DNA of 64,000 nucleotides from Gordonia spumicola. Lineage in GTDB: Bacteria > Actinomycetota > Actinomycetes > Mycobacteriales > Mycobacteriaceae. Each line of letters begins with the position of its first letter. Position 1 is the stretch's first letter. The DNA lies in assembly GCF_009932475.1 (NCBI RefSeq), contig NZ_BJOV01000005.1, forward strand, positions 558,001 to 622,000. Direction: 5' to 3'. The notes under the pieces are model-generated. The model worked only from the letters and a program-made list of their open reading frames with translations. It had not been told where the DNA came from and ran no database searches. The translations under genes were made by a program, and so were the position numbers. Shown here in pieces: positions 34,037-42,283 of the stretch.

Positions 34037-36628
34037 TCAGTTCGCGGACTCCGCATCGAACTTTCGGGCGCGGATCGCCCGGGCCGCCGAGTCGCGGCCC
34101 TCCAGGATCAGCCGGTGCAGCGCCGCGGGGAGGTCCGTCGTGAGCAGTTCGTCGGCGGCCGCCAACGCCGCATCGCTGAGGTCCCAGCTCGGATACAGCC
34201 CGATGACGACCGTCTGCGCGACCTCGCTGGTCCGGCGGCCCCACAGCTGCACGACCTCGCCGAAGTAGCGGCCCGTGTAGGGCGCGAGGAGATCGGACCG
34301 GCCCGGTCGGGCGAGACCTTCGACGATCGATCGGACGGTCACGTTGGCGACGGAGTCGTCGTCGAACGCGGTGGTCCAGGCGGTTTCCTTGGCCTCGGGT
34401 GTCGGCAGGGCGGCACGCGCCGCGGCCGCGTGGCGCGCACCGGCGGCGGTGTTGTCGCGGGCGGCCTCGGCGGCGATCTCGGCCTCGCCGATCGAACCGT
34501 GAGAGGCGAGCGCCTTCACCAGGCGCCACCGGAGTTCGTCGTCGACGACGAGGCCCGTCAGGCCGTGCGACGTCGGGACGTCGCCCTTGAGCAGTCCGAG
34601 CAGCGTGGCCTGCTGGTCGTCCGTCGTGACGCCGCCGAGCAGGGTGTTCACGAACGCCAGCTGGTGGTCCGAGCCCGCCTCGGCCGCTCGTGCCAGCTCC
34701 AGCAGTCGTGCGGAGAACGTCGGCCACCCCGTCGACGCGGCCCAGCCCGGCTCGGCGTACGACTCGAGGGCCGTCGTCGCCTGCAGCAGGACCCGCTGCA
34801 CCACGCCGACCTCCGACTCCGCCGAGATGCCGCGGCCGACGAGTTCGACGAAGTCGCGGGCCGACATCTCGGCCTGACGCGTCATCTCCCACGCCGCCGA
34901 CCACACCAGGGTGCGGGGCATCGGGTCGTCGATGTCGCCGACGCGGGCCGTGGCCGTCGCCAACGACGTCGGATCGAGACGCACCGACGCGTAGGTGAGG
35001 TCGTCGTCGTTGAGCAGGATCAGGTCGCCGCGATGGCGGCCGATCAGATCGGGGACCTCCGTCCGCGGGCCCGCCACGTCGAGTTCGACGGACTCCGTGC
35101 GGACGAGCGCGCCCGTGTCCGCATCGGGTGTCGCGTAGACGCCGACCCGCATGCGGTGGACGCGCGTCTCGCCCGCGCCGGGCGCCGCGCCGTCCTGCAG
35201 CACCGCGAACGACGTGATGACGCCGGCGTCGTCGGTCTCGATGTCGGGTCGCATCACGTTGATGCCGGTGGTCTTGAGCCACTGGTCGCCCCAGTCCGAC
35301 AGGTCGCGTCCCGACGCCTTCTCCAAGGCTCCGAGCAGGTCGGCGAAGGTCGCATTGGCGAAACGGTGCGCGGCGAAGTAGTCGCGCAGTCCGGCGAGGA
35401 ACGGCTCGAGGCCGACGTAGGCGACCAGCTGCTTGAGGACCGACGCGCCCTTCGCATAGGTGATGCCGTCGAAGTTGACCTCGACGGCGGCGATGTCGGG
35501 GATGTCGGCGGCGATCGGGTGAGTCGACGGGAGCTGGTCCTGGCGGTACGCCCACGACTTCTCGACGTTCGCGAACGTGGTCCACGCATTCGTGTACTCG
35601 GTGGCCTCCACCTGCGACAACACCGATGCGAAGGTGGCGAACGACTCGTTGAGCCACAGGTCGTCCCACCACGTCATGGTGACGAGGTCGCCGAACCACA
35701 TGTGCGCCATCTCGTGCAGGACAGTCTCGGCGCGACGTTCGTACAGGTACCGCGTCACGCGCGACCGGAAGACGTAGTCCTCCAGGAACGTGACGGCTCC
35801 CGCGTTCTCCATCGCGCCCGCATTGAACTCGGGGACGAACAGCTGGTCGTACTTGCCGAACGCGTACGGCACGCCGAACACGCGGTGGTAGAAGCCGAAC
35901 CCCTGCTTGGTCTCGGCGAACAGCCGGTCGGCGTCCATGTGCTCGGCGAGCGACGCGCGGCAGTACAACCCGAGCGGGATGACGCCGTGCTCGTCGCTGT
36001 ACTCGTCGGTCCACGCCGCGTACGGGCCCGCGATCAGCGCCACGAGATAGGTGCTCATCAGCTCGGTCGTCTCGAACTGATGGACGAGAGCGCCGGACTC
36101 CGCGGCCGTGGGCTCGCCCGCGGGCGCGCCGTTGGAGATCACCTTCCAGTCGGCCGGGGCGGTCACCGTCGTCGTGTAGCGCGCCTTGAGATCGGGCTGA
36201 TCGAAACACGCGAACATGCGCTTGGCGTCGGCCGTCTCGAACTGCGAGTACAGGTAGACGGCGTCGTCGGCGGGGTCGACGAACCGGTGCAGGCCCTCGC
36301 CGGTGTTCGAGTACGCGCAGTCGGCGACCACCGTCAACGTGTTCACCGACGCCAACTCGGGCAGGGCCAGGCCGACGGACTCGTCGAAGTCGGAGACGTC
36401 GAGGTCGGCGCCGTTGAGGGTGGCCGACACCAGGCGCGGGGCCACCAGGTCGATGAACGTGGAAGCTCCGGACGTGGCCCGGAAGGTCACGGTGGTAGCC
36501 GACCGGAACGTCGTCTCGCCGGGCGCCCCGGAACCGTCGGTCAGGTCGAGGTCGACGACGTACTCGTCGACGTCGAGGAGGGCCGCGCGTTGCCGCGCCT
36601 GGTCACGTGTCAGATTCGGTGCGCTCAC
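34037..36628 (-). CDS. pepN: Aminopeptidase N, M1 family
   Basis: 863 residues. Zinc site HEMAHMWFGD with the distal Glu in WLNESFATF, and the substrate anchor GAMENAG. C-terminal ERAP1-like helical domain. It removes N-terminal residues from peptides produced by Clp and other proteases in the cytoplasm. Start: GTG at 36628 gives VSAPNLTRDQA, matching the start of the M. tuberculosis enzyme (861 aa); the in-frame ATG three codons earlier is also possible. Same neighbour as in mycobacteria (Rv2467 beside Rv2466c), here divergent from the oxidoreductase gene. Confidence 0.93.
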   Translation of the reverse strand: MSAPNLTRDQARQRAALLDVDEYVVDLDLTDGSGAPGETTFRSATTVTFRATSGASTFIDLVAPRLVSATLNGADLDVSDFDESVGLALPELASVNTLTVVADCAYSNTGEGLHRFVDPADDAVYLYSQFETADAKRMFACFDQPDLKARYTTTVTAPADWKVISNGAPAGEPTAAESGALVHQFETTELMSTYLVALIAGPYAAWTDEYSDEHGVIPLGLYCRASLAEHMDADRLFAETKQGFGFYHRVFGVPYAFGKYDQLFVPEFNAGAMENAGAVTFLEDYVFRSRVTRYLYERRAETVLHEMAHMWFGDLVTMTWWDDLWLNESFATFASVLSQVEATEYTNAWTTFANVEKSWAYRQDQLPSTHPIAADIPDIAAVEVNFDGITYAKGASVLKQLVAYVGLEPFLAGLRDYFAAHRFANATFADLLGALEKASGRDLSDWGDQWLKTTGINVMRPDIETDDAGVITSFAVLQDGAAPGAGETRVHRMRVGVYATPDADTGALVRTESVELDVAGPRTEVPDLIGRHRGDLILLNDDDLTYASVRLDPTSLATATARVGDIDDPMPRTLVWSAAWEMTRQAEMSARDFVELVGRGISAESEVGVVQRVLLQATTALESYAEPGWAASTGWPTFSARLLELARAAEAGSDHQLAFVNTLLGGVTTDDQQATLLGLLKGDVPTSHGLTGLVVDDELRWRLVKALASHGSIGEAEIAAEAARDNTAAGARHAAAARAALPTPEAKETAWTTAFDDDSVANVTVRSIVEGLARPGRSDLLAPYTGRYFGEVVQLWGRRTSEVAQTVVIGLYPSWDLSDAALAAADELLTTDLPAALHRLILEGRDSAARAIRARKFDAESAN

Positions 36629-36688
36629 CCGGCCCATCGTACTGGCGGTCCGGCGCACGACCGGGGCAACGGTGGTTGAATGCATGGC

Positions 36689-37297
36689 ATGGCTGACACC
36701 GATCGCGTTGACTTCTGGTTCGATCCCTTCTGCCCCTGGTGCTGGATCACCTCGCGGTGGATTCTCGAGGCGGCACAGGTGCGCAGCCTCGACGTGAACT
36801 TTCACATCATGAGCCTCGCCGTCCTCAATGAGGGGAAGGACATCCCCGACGGCTACCGCGAGATGCTCAAGGACGCGTGGCAGCCGGTGCGCGTGCTCGC
36901 CGCGGCCGCGGCGCGCCACGGCGACGACGTCCTGTCACCGCTGTACACGGCGATGGGCACTCAACTCCACAACAACGGGAACCGCGACATCCCGGCGATG
37001 ATCGCGACCGCTCTCGCCGATGCGGGACTCGAGCCCGATCTGGCCGCGGCCGCGCACAGCGACGAGTTCGACGCCGTGATCCGCGCCAGCCACCACGAGG
37101 GCATGGACAAGGTCGGCGACGACGTCGGCACCCCGACGATCCACGTGAACGGAATCGCCTTCTTCGGCCCGGTGCTCTCACGCATTCCGCGCGGGGAGGA
37201 CGCCGGTCGAGTGTGGGACGGCGTCGTCGCCCTCGCGTCGTACCCGCACTTCTTCGAACTCAAGCGGTCCCGCCACGAGGACCCGCAGTTCGACTGA
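36689..37297 (+). CDS. DsbA-like oxidoreductase, mycothiol-dependent type (Rv2466c homologue)
   Basis: 202 residues. Thioredoxin fold with helical insertion; active site FCPWCW near residue 15, cis-proline segment GTPTIHVNG near 147. The sequence resembles M. tuberculosis Rv2466c closely along its length, including SYPHFFELKR near the end. That protein is a mycothiol-dependent reductase that answers oxidative stress and activates certain nitro-prodrugs. An in-frame ATG at 36680 adds three residues; neither has a good ribosome site, and the transcript may be nearly leaderless. Confidence 0.9.
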   Translation: MADTDRVDFWFDPFCPWCWITSRWILEAAQVRSLDVNFHIMSLAVLNEGKDIPDGYREMLKDAWQPVRVLAAAAARHGDDVLSPLYTAMGTQLHNNGNRDIPAMIATALADAGLEPDLAAAAHSDEFDAVIRASHHEGMDKVGDDVGTPTIHVNGIAFFGPVLSRIPRGEDAGRVWDGVVALASYPHFFELKRSRHEDPQFD

Positions 37298-37339
37298 CCC
37301 CGTCGTCGCAGGTCCCGGCTCTGAGCAGGGACCTCCCAC

Positions 37340-37400
37340 CGGTGGTTGAGCCGTGGCGGAGCGCCAGCGGAGCCGCGTGTCGAAGCCCCAGCACTCGAGC
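37340..37400. repeat. Possible dispersed GGTGGTTGAG-type intergenic repeat
   Basis: GGTGGTTGAGCCGTGGCGGAG followed by GTGTCGAAGCCCC, between two convergent genes. Repeats beginning GGTGGTTGAG and ending TCGAAACCCC are scattered in Gordonia and relatives as I remember them. Only one full copy in the window. Confidence 0.35.
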
Positions 37401-37409
37401 CCGGTCGAG

Positions 37410-38453
37410 TCAGTAGATCGAGGTCTCCGACAGCTTGTTGGGCAGGGAGCCCGGCGCGAGCCGGGACGGCGGCAGGGGAGCGGGGATGTGGACCACATTG
37501 CCGCTCCCCGTCCCGCGGACGAAGGTGCGCGGGCGGAGCAGGATCGACCCGCTGCGGGTGCGGTCACGCAGGGCCGCGGCCCGCCAGGTGAGGATCGGAT
37601 GCGAGCTCAACGCGTTGGCGACGACGATGAAGAACCCGCGCTGGTGCACCGCACGGTCGGCGAACTGGTCGAAGTCGACGGCGCTGAGCATGTACTTGCC
37701 GGACGCGAGGAGCCCGATCGTCGACGCCGCGCCGTCCGGCCGGGTGTAGTAGCCGTAGTTGTCGGCCGTGTACTCCTGTGCGCGGGACAGCAGCGAGCCG
37801 AGGATCGGGATGTTCATGATGAACGAGCTGAACAGCTGCCGCCAGTAGGAGACGTGTCCCGCGGCGATGTGCCCGACCTCGTGGCCGATGACGAACTCGA
37901 GCGCTTCGGGGCTGCGGGCGCGTCCGCCGACCTCGAACAGGTCGGAGTAGACGACGACGAACCGCCGGAAGCCGTGACCGGACGCGAAGGCGTTGATCTG
38001 GCCGTTGCCCGCCATCACATAGGCGTCGGGGACGTACTCCATGCCGTACCGCGCGGCGGCCTCGACGACCATCGTGAACGCCTCGGGGAACTGGGTCGGC
38101 GTTATCTGGACGGCGTTCGCCTGGACGCTCGCGTACCCGATGCCGCGTCCGAGGAACACCATGAACGGGAGCAGCAGCGGGACCAGAAAGTACTCCGACA
38201 GGTATCCGAGCGCCACCAGCAGCAGGACCACCGCATACACGCCGATCGTCAGCAGCACCGCGATCACCAGGACCGGGATCTCCCAGGGATGACGCCGCGG
38301 GGTCCCGGCGTAGACCGCCGGATGCTGCCACACGCTCCCCGCACCCGGCGGGAGCGGCGGCGGCGTGACCGGGCGGGTGTCGTCCACGCCCGGCACCGAA
38401 GGGATCGGCGATTCGGCGAGGCGTGTGCGGGGGATGGTCGCGTCGGAGTCCAC
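37410..38453 (-). CDS. M48 family membrane zinc metalloprotease
   Basis: 347 residues. Cytoplasmic proline-rich N-terminus (TPPPLPPGAG), two adjacent membrane spans around residues 57-105, then the protease domain with HEVGH near residue 188 and the third ligand Glu in RAQEYTADNYG near 227. HtpX-like proteases cut damaged membrane proteins. The gene is absent from this place in M. tuberculosis, as far as I recall. ATG start 22 nt from the divergent rpiB start, so the two share a promoter region. Confidence 0.88.
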   Translation of the reverse strand: MDSDATIPRTRLAESPIPSVPGVDDTRPVTPPPLPPGAGSVWQHPAVYAGTPRRHPWEIPVLVIAVLLTIGVYAVVLLLVALGYLSEYFLVPLLLPFMVFLGRGIGYASVQANAVQITPTQFPEAFTMVVEAAARYGMEYVPDAYVMAGNGQINAFASGHGFRRFVVVYSDLFEVGGRARSPEALEFVIGHEVGHIAAGHVSYWRQLFSSFIMNIPILGSLLSRAQEYTADNYGYYTRPDGAASTIGLLASGKYMLSAVDFDQFADRAVHQRGFFIVVANALSSHPILTWRAAALRDRTRSGSILLRPRTFVRGTGSGNVVHIPAPLPPSRLAPGSLPNKLSETSIY

Positions 38454-38475
38454 GCCCTCAAACTATAGTGTCGTC

Positions 38476-38955
38476 ATGCGCATCTACCTCGGGGCAGACC
38501 ATGCAGGATTCGAACTCAAGAACCAGATCTCCGATCATCTGAAAGCCGGCGGCCACGACGTCGTCGATTGCGGAGCCCACGAGTACGACGCCGTCGACGA
38601 CTACCCGGCGTTCTGCATCGCGGCCGCCGAGCGCGTCGTCGCCGATCCGGGCAGCCTCGGCATCGTCCTCGGCGGCAGCGGCAACGGCGAGCAGATCGCG
38701 GCCAACAAGGTCAAGGGCGCCCGCTGTGCCCTCGCGTGGAGCGTGGAGACCGCCCAACTGGCACGCCAGCACAACAATGCGCAGCTCATCGGCATCGGCG
38801 GACGCATGCACAGCAAGGACGAGGCGCTCGCCATCGTCGACGCGTTCGTCGCCGAGGCCTGGTCGGACGAGGCGCGCCACCAGCGCCGCATCGACATCCT
38901 CGCCGAGTACGAGACCACCGGCGTCGCGCCGGAGCTCCCCGAACCGCCGCGCTGA
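38476..38955 (+). CDS. rpiB: Ribose-5-phosphate isomerase B
   Basis: 159 residues. MRIYLGADHAGFELK is the RpiB N-terminus; GGSGNGEQIAANK is the phosphate/ring-opening loop, here with Ser where many non-actinobacterial enzymes have Cys; RQHNNAQL carries the Asn-Asn. Interconverts ribose 5-phosphate and ribulose 5-phosphate in the pentose phosphate pathway. Start chosen at 38476 because it gives the canonical N-terminus; upstream Met codons are not conserved-type. Nei-type glycosylase follows after 15 nt. Confidence 0.94.
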   Translation: MRIYLGADHAGFELKNQISDHLKAGGHDVVDCGAHEYDAVDDYPAFCIAAAERVVADPGSLGIVLGGSGNGEQIAANKVKGARCALAWSVETAQLARQHNNAQLIGIGGRMHSKDEALAIVDAFVAEAWSDEARHQRRIDILAEYETTGVAPELPEPPR

Positions 38956-38970
38956 TCGGCGTCGGGCACC

Positions 38971-39789
38971 ATGCCCGAAGGCCACGCTCTTCACCGGCTT
39001 GCTCGTCGACAGCAACGACATTTCGGCGGACAACGCGTCCGCGTCACCAGCCCGCAAGGCCGGTTCGCCCACGAGACGGCCCAGCTCGACGGGCTGGTGT
39101 TCCGTCGTGCCGAGGCATGGGGCAAACACCTGGTGCATCGGTACTCGGCCGACACCGGCGGACGGGTGGACGTCGGACCGATCGTGCACGTCCACCTCGG
39201 CATCTACGGGGCGTTCAGCGAAGAGCCGTCACCGATGGGAGCGCCGACCGGGCAGGTGCGGATGCGCATCGAAGGCGCCGACATCGGCACCGACCTGCGC
39301 GGACCGAACGCGTGTGAGTTGTACACGCCGGCCGACCTCGACGCTCTCGTGGCCCGGCTGGGGCCGGATCCGTTGCGTTCCGACGCCGATCCCGACAGGG
39401 CGTGGCGGGCGATCAGCAGGTCCCGGCGTGCGATCGGTTCGTTGCTGATGGACCAGAAGGTGATCGCGGGTGTCGGGAACATCTACCGCGCCGAGGTGCT
39501 CTTCCGGGTGGGCGTCGACCCGCACCGTCCCGGAACATCGATCAGCCGTGACGAGTTCGACGAGATGTGGGCCGACCTGCTGCACCTGATGCCGATCGGC
39601 GCCAGACACGGAACGATCCACGTCGTCCGACCGGCCGACGATCACGGAGCCCCCGCGTACGCCGTCGACCGGCCGCGGACCTACGTCTACCGCCGGACCG
39701 GCGAGGAGTGCCGACTCTGTCGAACTCCCATCGCCTGGCAGGACATGGAGGGCCGCAACCTCTTCTGGTGTCCGTCCTGTCAGTCATAG
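38971..39789 (+). CDS. Fpg/Nei family DNA glycosylase (Nei2-type)
   Basis: 272 residues. The mature N-terminus PEGH gives the catalytic Pro2-Glu3; the helix-two-turn-helix segment LLMDQKVIAGVGNIYRAEVLF is followed by a C-terminal zinc finger CRLC...CPSC. Removes oxidised bases from DNA and nicks the strand. Same position after rpiB as M. tuberculosis Rv2464c (nei2). Downstream gene order departs from mycobacteria. Confidence 0.92.
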   Translation: MPEGHALHRLARRQQRHFGGQRVRVTSPQGRFAHETAQLDGLVFRRAEAWGKHLVHRYSADTGGRVDVGPIVHVHLGIYGAFSEEPSPMGAPTGQVRMRIEGADIGTDLRGPNACELYTPADLDALVARLGPDPLRSDADPDRAWRAISRSRRAIGSLLMDQKVIAGVGNIYRAEVLFRVGVDPHRPGTSISRDEFDEMWADLLHLMPIGARHGTIHVVRPADDHGAPAYAVDRPRTYVYRRTGEECRLCRTPIAWQDMEGRNLFWCPSCQS

Positions 39790-39854
39790 CTTCTCAGAGA
39801 GCCCACAGTGTCCGTGACCGTCGATTGTCAGAGTCGACGTGCAGAGTGGTGGTC

Positions 39855-40754
39855 ATGAACAGAACCACCGAACCGATCACGGTCCTCGCCGTCGGCGGCA
39901 CTGGTGAATCGTTCCCCGCGGACCCCCGTACGCACGTCTCCGGCATGCTCGCCGCGGTGACCGACCAGCTCGACTCCCGGTTCGTCAGTCGATGGGTGCC
40001 CTACCCCGCAAGTTACGGCCCGACGGCCGGACGCCACGGTATCGCCTATGTCGACAGCGTCGCGTGCGGTGTGGCCTCACTCGCCGCGTCGATCCGCGAC
40101 ACCGATGGGCCGATCATGTTGATCGGCTACTCGCAGGGCGCGGCCGTGATCCGCACGTTCCTCGCTCATCCCGCGTCGGCGAACCTCGTCGCGAAAGTCA
40201 CCGCCGTCGGGTTCGTCGCCGATCCGCACCAGCCGCGGGGCGCCGTCGAGGGCTGCACTGGGTGGGGTGTCGCCGGTCCCGGAGCGCCGCTGCCGGGCGA
40301 CGTGCCGGCGTGCTGGGTCGGCGTGGCCGACGACGTCATCTGCAATGCGACGGACGACTCGCTGATCCGCGACATCGCCGACCTCACGGACTCGTTGTCG
40401 ATGCTGCATGTGCGCCGCTGGATGGCGGCGATGGGTTCCGCGGTGATCGGCAGGCGGATGCAGAACGCCGCACGCACGTCGGTGTCGCCGAGGCAGTGGA
40501 GACGCGATGTTCATCGCATCGCGTCGGCCGCCCGGGAAGTCAGGGGATACCTGCCGTCGGTGCTGCCGGTGGGACGGTGGTCGATCACGAACCGGTCCGG
40601 CGGTCGCCACGTGTCGTACGCGGCCGAACCGTACCGGCACGCGCCGCTCACCGATCCCGACGTGACGGGCTGTCAGACGCTCGCGAACTGGATGCAGGTG
40701 GAGGCCACGATGTCGTACCGGCACTGCTCGCCCCTCGAAACCGCTGTCGCATAG
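39855..40754 (+). CDS. Cutinase/LysB-like serine esterase without signal peptide
   Basis: 299 residues, alpha/beta hydrolase type. Nucleophile Ser in IGYSQGAAV near residue 92, likely Asp in ADDVICN near 159 and His in YRHAPLTD near 262, which fit a Ser-Asp-His triad in cutinase order. GYSQG is shared by cutinases and by phage LysB mycolyl esterases. No signal peptide or membrane span, so it is either cytoplasmic or released by lysis. Could be a domesticated phage LysB or a cutinase-like enzyme; substrate unknown. First gene of the variable segment that interrupts synteny. Confidence 0.68.
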   Translation: MNRTTEPITVLAVGGTGESFPADPRTHVSGMLAAVTDQLDSRFVSRWVPYPASYGPTAGRHGIAYVDSVACGVASLAASIRDTDGPIMLIGYSQGAAVIRTFLAHPASANLVAKVTAVGFVADPHQPRGAVEGCTGWGVAGPGAPLPGDVPACWVGVADDVICNATDDSLIRDIADLTDSLSMLHVRRWMAAMGSAVIGRRMQNAARTSVSPRQWRRDVHRIASAAREVRGYLPSVLPVGRWSITNRSGGRHVSYAAEPYRHAPLTDPDVTGCQTLANWMQVEATMSYRHCSPLETAVA

Positions 40755-40770
40755 AACACGTCACCAACGA

Positions 40771-40811
40771 GACAGGGCCCCTACCGACTGCGAGTCGGAA
40801 GGGGCCCTGTC
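40771..40811. terminator. Bidirectional terminator between esterase and L,D-transpeptidase genes
   Basis: 12-bp outer stem (40771-40782 with 40800-40811) and 6-bp inner stem CCGACT-GCG-AGTCGG, separated by one A-A mismatch. Lies 17 nt after the esterase stop and 14 nt beyond the stop of the convergent gene. Confidence 0.85.
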
Positions 40812-40824
40812 GACGTCTACGGGA

Positions 40825-41505
40825 CTAGTCGCCCGTGTACTGTCCGCCGATTGTGCCGCGCACGACGATCGGAGTGCCGCGTCCGACGTTGTCGAACACC
40901 CACTTGCCGTTCTCGGTGCTCACGTTGATGCAGCCGTGGCTTGCGTTCGAGACGCCCTGCTGGGCGAGCGACCACGGTGCGGCGTGGATGAAGATGCCGT
41001 CCCACGACATGCGGGTCGCGTACTCGACGTACGTGCGGTAGCCCTCGGGCGAGTCGACCGGGACACCGTACGTGGACGAGTCCATGTACATGTCGCGGTA
41101 CTTCTCCTTGGTGTGGTACACGCCGTTGGGGGTCGGATGCGCGTCGGATCCCATCGAGATCGGCATCTTCTTGATGAACTCGCCGTTCTTCCACCAGTAG
41201 ATCTGGTGGTCGCCGTCGACCGCGAGGGCGACGTAGCCGGTCGGGGTCTTCACGTTCGGCATCGCGGGCACGCCCGGAGTGGTCGGCGTCGTGGTGCTCG
41301 GCTTCGGCTTCGACTTGGAGGTCGGGGGCAGGCCAGGGATGGTCGGAACCTTGGGGAGTTCCGGAACCTGGACCGGCGGGAGGCCGGGGATCACGGTGAC
41401 CGGCGCCGCGTCGGCGACGGCGGGGAGGCCGGCGGTCAGAGCCGCCACGCTGACTGCGATGGCGGTCAGGCGAGCCGCGCGGCTCGCACTCTTCTTCTTG
41501 AACAC
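40825..41505 (-). CDS. L,D-transpeptidase (YkuD domain), secreted
   Basis: 226 residues. Basic N-terminus FKKKSASRAARL and a hydrophobic stretch ending AVADA make a signal peptide; then a Pro/Thr/Lys linker (about 30-75) and the catalytic domain with IFIHAAPWS and SHGCIN, holding the active His and Cys. It makes 3->3 or Braun-type cross-links in peptidoglycan outside the membrane. GTG at 41505 is chosen because GAAGG lies 9 nt upstream and it directly precedes the signal; an ATG 20 codons upstream is unlikely. A small dyad ATTAGG-G-CCTAAT lies upstream at 41628-41640. Confidence 0.9.
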   Translation of the reverse strand: MFKKKSASRAARLTAIAVSVAALTAGLPAVADAAPVTVIPGLPPVQVPELPKVPTIPGLPPTSKSKPKPSTTTPTTPGVPAMPNVKTPTGYVALAVDGDHQIYWWKNGEFIKKMPISMGSDAHPTPNGVYHTKEKYRDMYMDSSTYGVPVDSPEGYRTYVEYATRMSWDGIFIHAAPWSLAQQGVSNASHGCINVSTENGKWVFDNVGRGTPIVVRGTIGGQYTGD

Positions 41506-41667
41506 GTCGTATCTACCTTCGTTTGTCGTCACAAAACGCCACCCCCGTGGACGCTCACGAGCCATCGTTACACAACTGTTGCAGCAGCGCCAAGCGAAAA
41601 CGCGCGGACCGTCCGATGAAATGCCTGATTAGGGCCTAATTTCGTGGTGAAGCCTGTCACAGTAACA

Positions 41668-42222
41668 TCACGGGCCGTCCGTGCGAAGCGCGGTGGGGCT
41701 GGTGATGACGACGACGGCCTCGGCCGGGCCGTCGACGGCCTCGTACACGTGGTCGCCATCGCTGGTCCAGGCGTGTGTCGAGCCCGCGCGGACGTCGAAC
41801 GGCTCGTCGACGGCGCCCGCGCGGACAGTGCCTGCGACGACGCTCAGCTGCTCGCGCACACCGGGTCCGTGGGCGGGCGCCACGTGGTGGGCTCCTGCCG
41901 GGAACTCGAGGCGGAACACCTCGACGACCGCGCCGCGGGGATGGTCGGACGACGGTGGGAGTCGGCGCATCGACAGGAGGACGGTCAGCATGCCGCCCGC
42001 GGCGGCCCCGTGCGCGCCGGGGGATTCGCCGAGCAGCGCCGTCAGTGGGACGTCGAGCGGAGCGCAGAGCGCGTACAGCGTCTCGATCGTGGGGTTGCGG
42101 CGGCCGCCCTCGATCTCGGACAGGGTGCCTTTGCCGACGCCCGCGCGGCGCGCGAGTTCGGAGAGCGTGAGGGAGCGTGCGGCCCGGAGCTCGCGGAGTC
42201 GGCGTCCGACGTCGTCGTTCAC
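41668..42222 (-). CDS. XRE-type regulator with C-terminal cupin domain
   Basis: 184 residues. Helix-turn-helix LSELARRAGVGKGTLSEIEGG at about 20-40, then a cupin barrel from about 85 to 175 (FPAGAHHVAPAHG, LSVVAGTVRAG). Regulators of this shape bind a small ligand in the cupin and control adjacent transport or catabolic genes. It is divergent from the BenE-type transporter across a 61-bp gap that holds a near-perfect 30-bp palindrome, so it very likely regulates that gene and itself. Confidence 0.9.
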   Translation of the reverse strand: MNDDVGRRLRELRAARSLTLSELARRAGVGKGTLSEIEGGRRNPTIETLYALCAPLDVPLTALLGESPGAHGAAAGGMLTVLLSMRRLPPSSDHPRGAVVEVFRLEFPAGAHHVAPAHGPGVREQLSVVAGTVRAGAVDEPFDVRAGSTHAWTSDGDHVYEAVDGPAEAVVVITSPTALRTDGP

Positions 42223-42242
42223 GGTGTCGACTCTACCGCCTG

Positions 42243-42272
42243 TTCCGTTTACAGAACGTTCTGTCTATGGAA
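42243..42272. promoter_or_regulatory. Operator palindrome between XRE-cupin and benE genes
   Basis: A 30-bp dyad with 13 of 15 positions matching, core ACAGAACGTTCTGT (42251-42264) fully symmetric and outer TTCC/GGAA. Midway in the 61-bp divergent gap, overlapping likely promoters of both genes. Likely bound by the XRE-cupin protein. Confidence 0.75.
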
Positions 42273-42283
42273 CGATCGGTGAC

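Noticed and set aside
32978..36679. 1233-codon open frame on the plus strand across fadD and pepN
   Set aside because: Spans two real minus-strand genes with clear motifs; the translation has no domain and is typical antisense composition.
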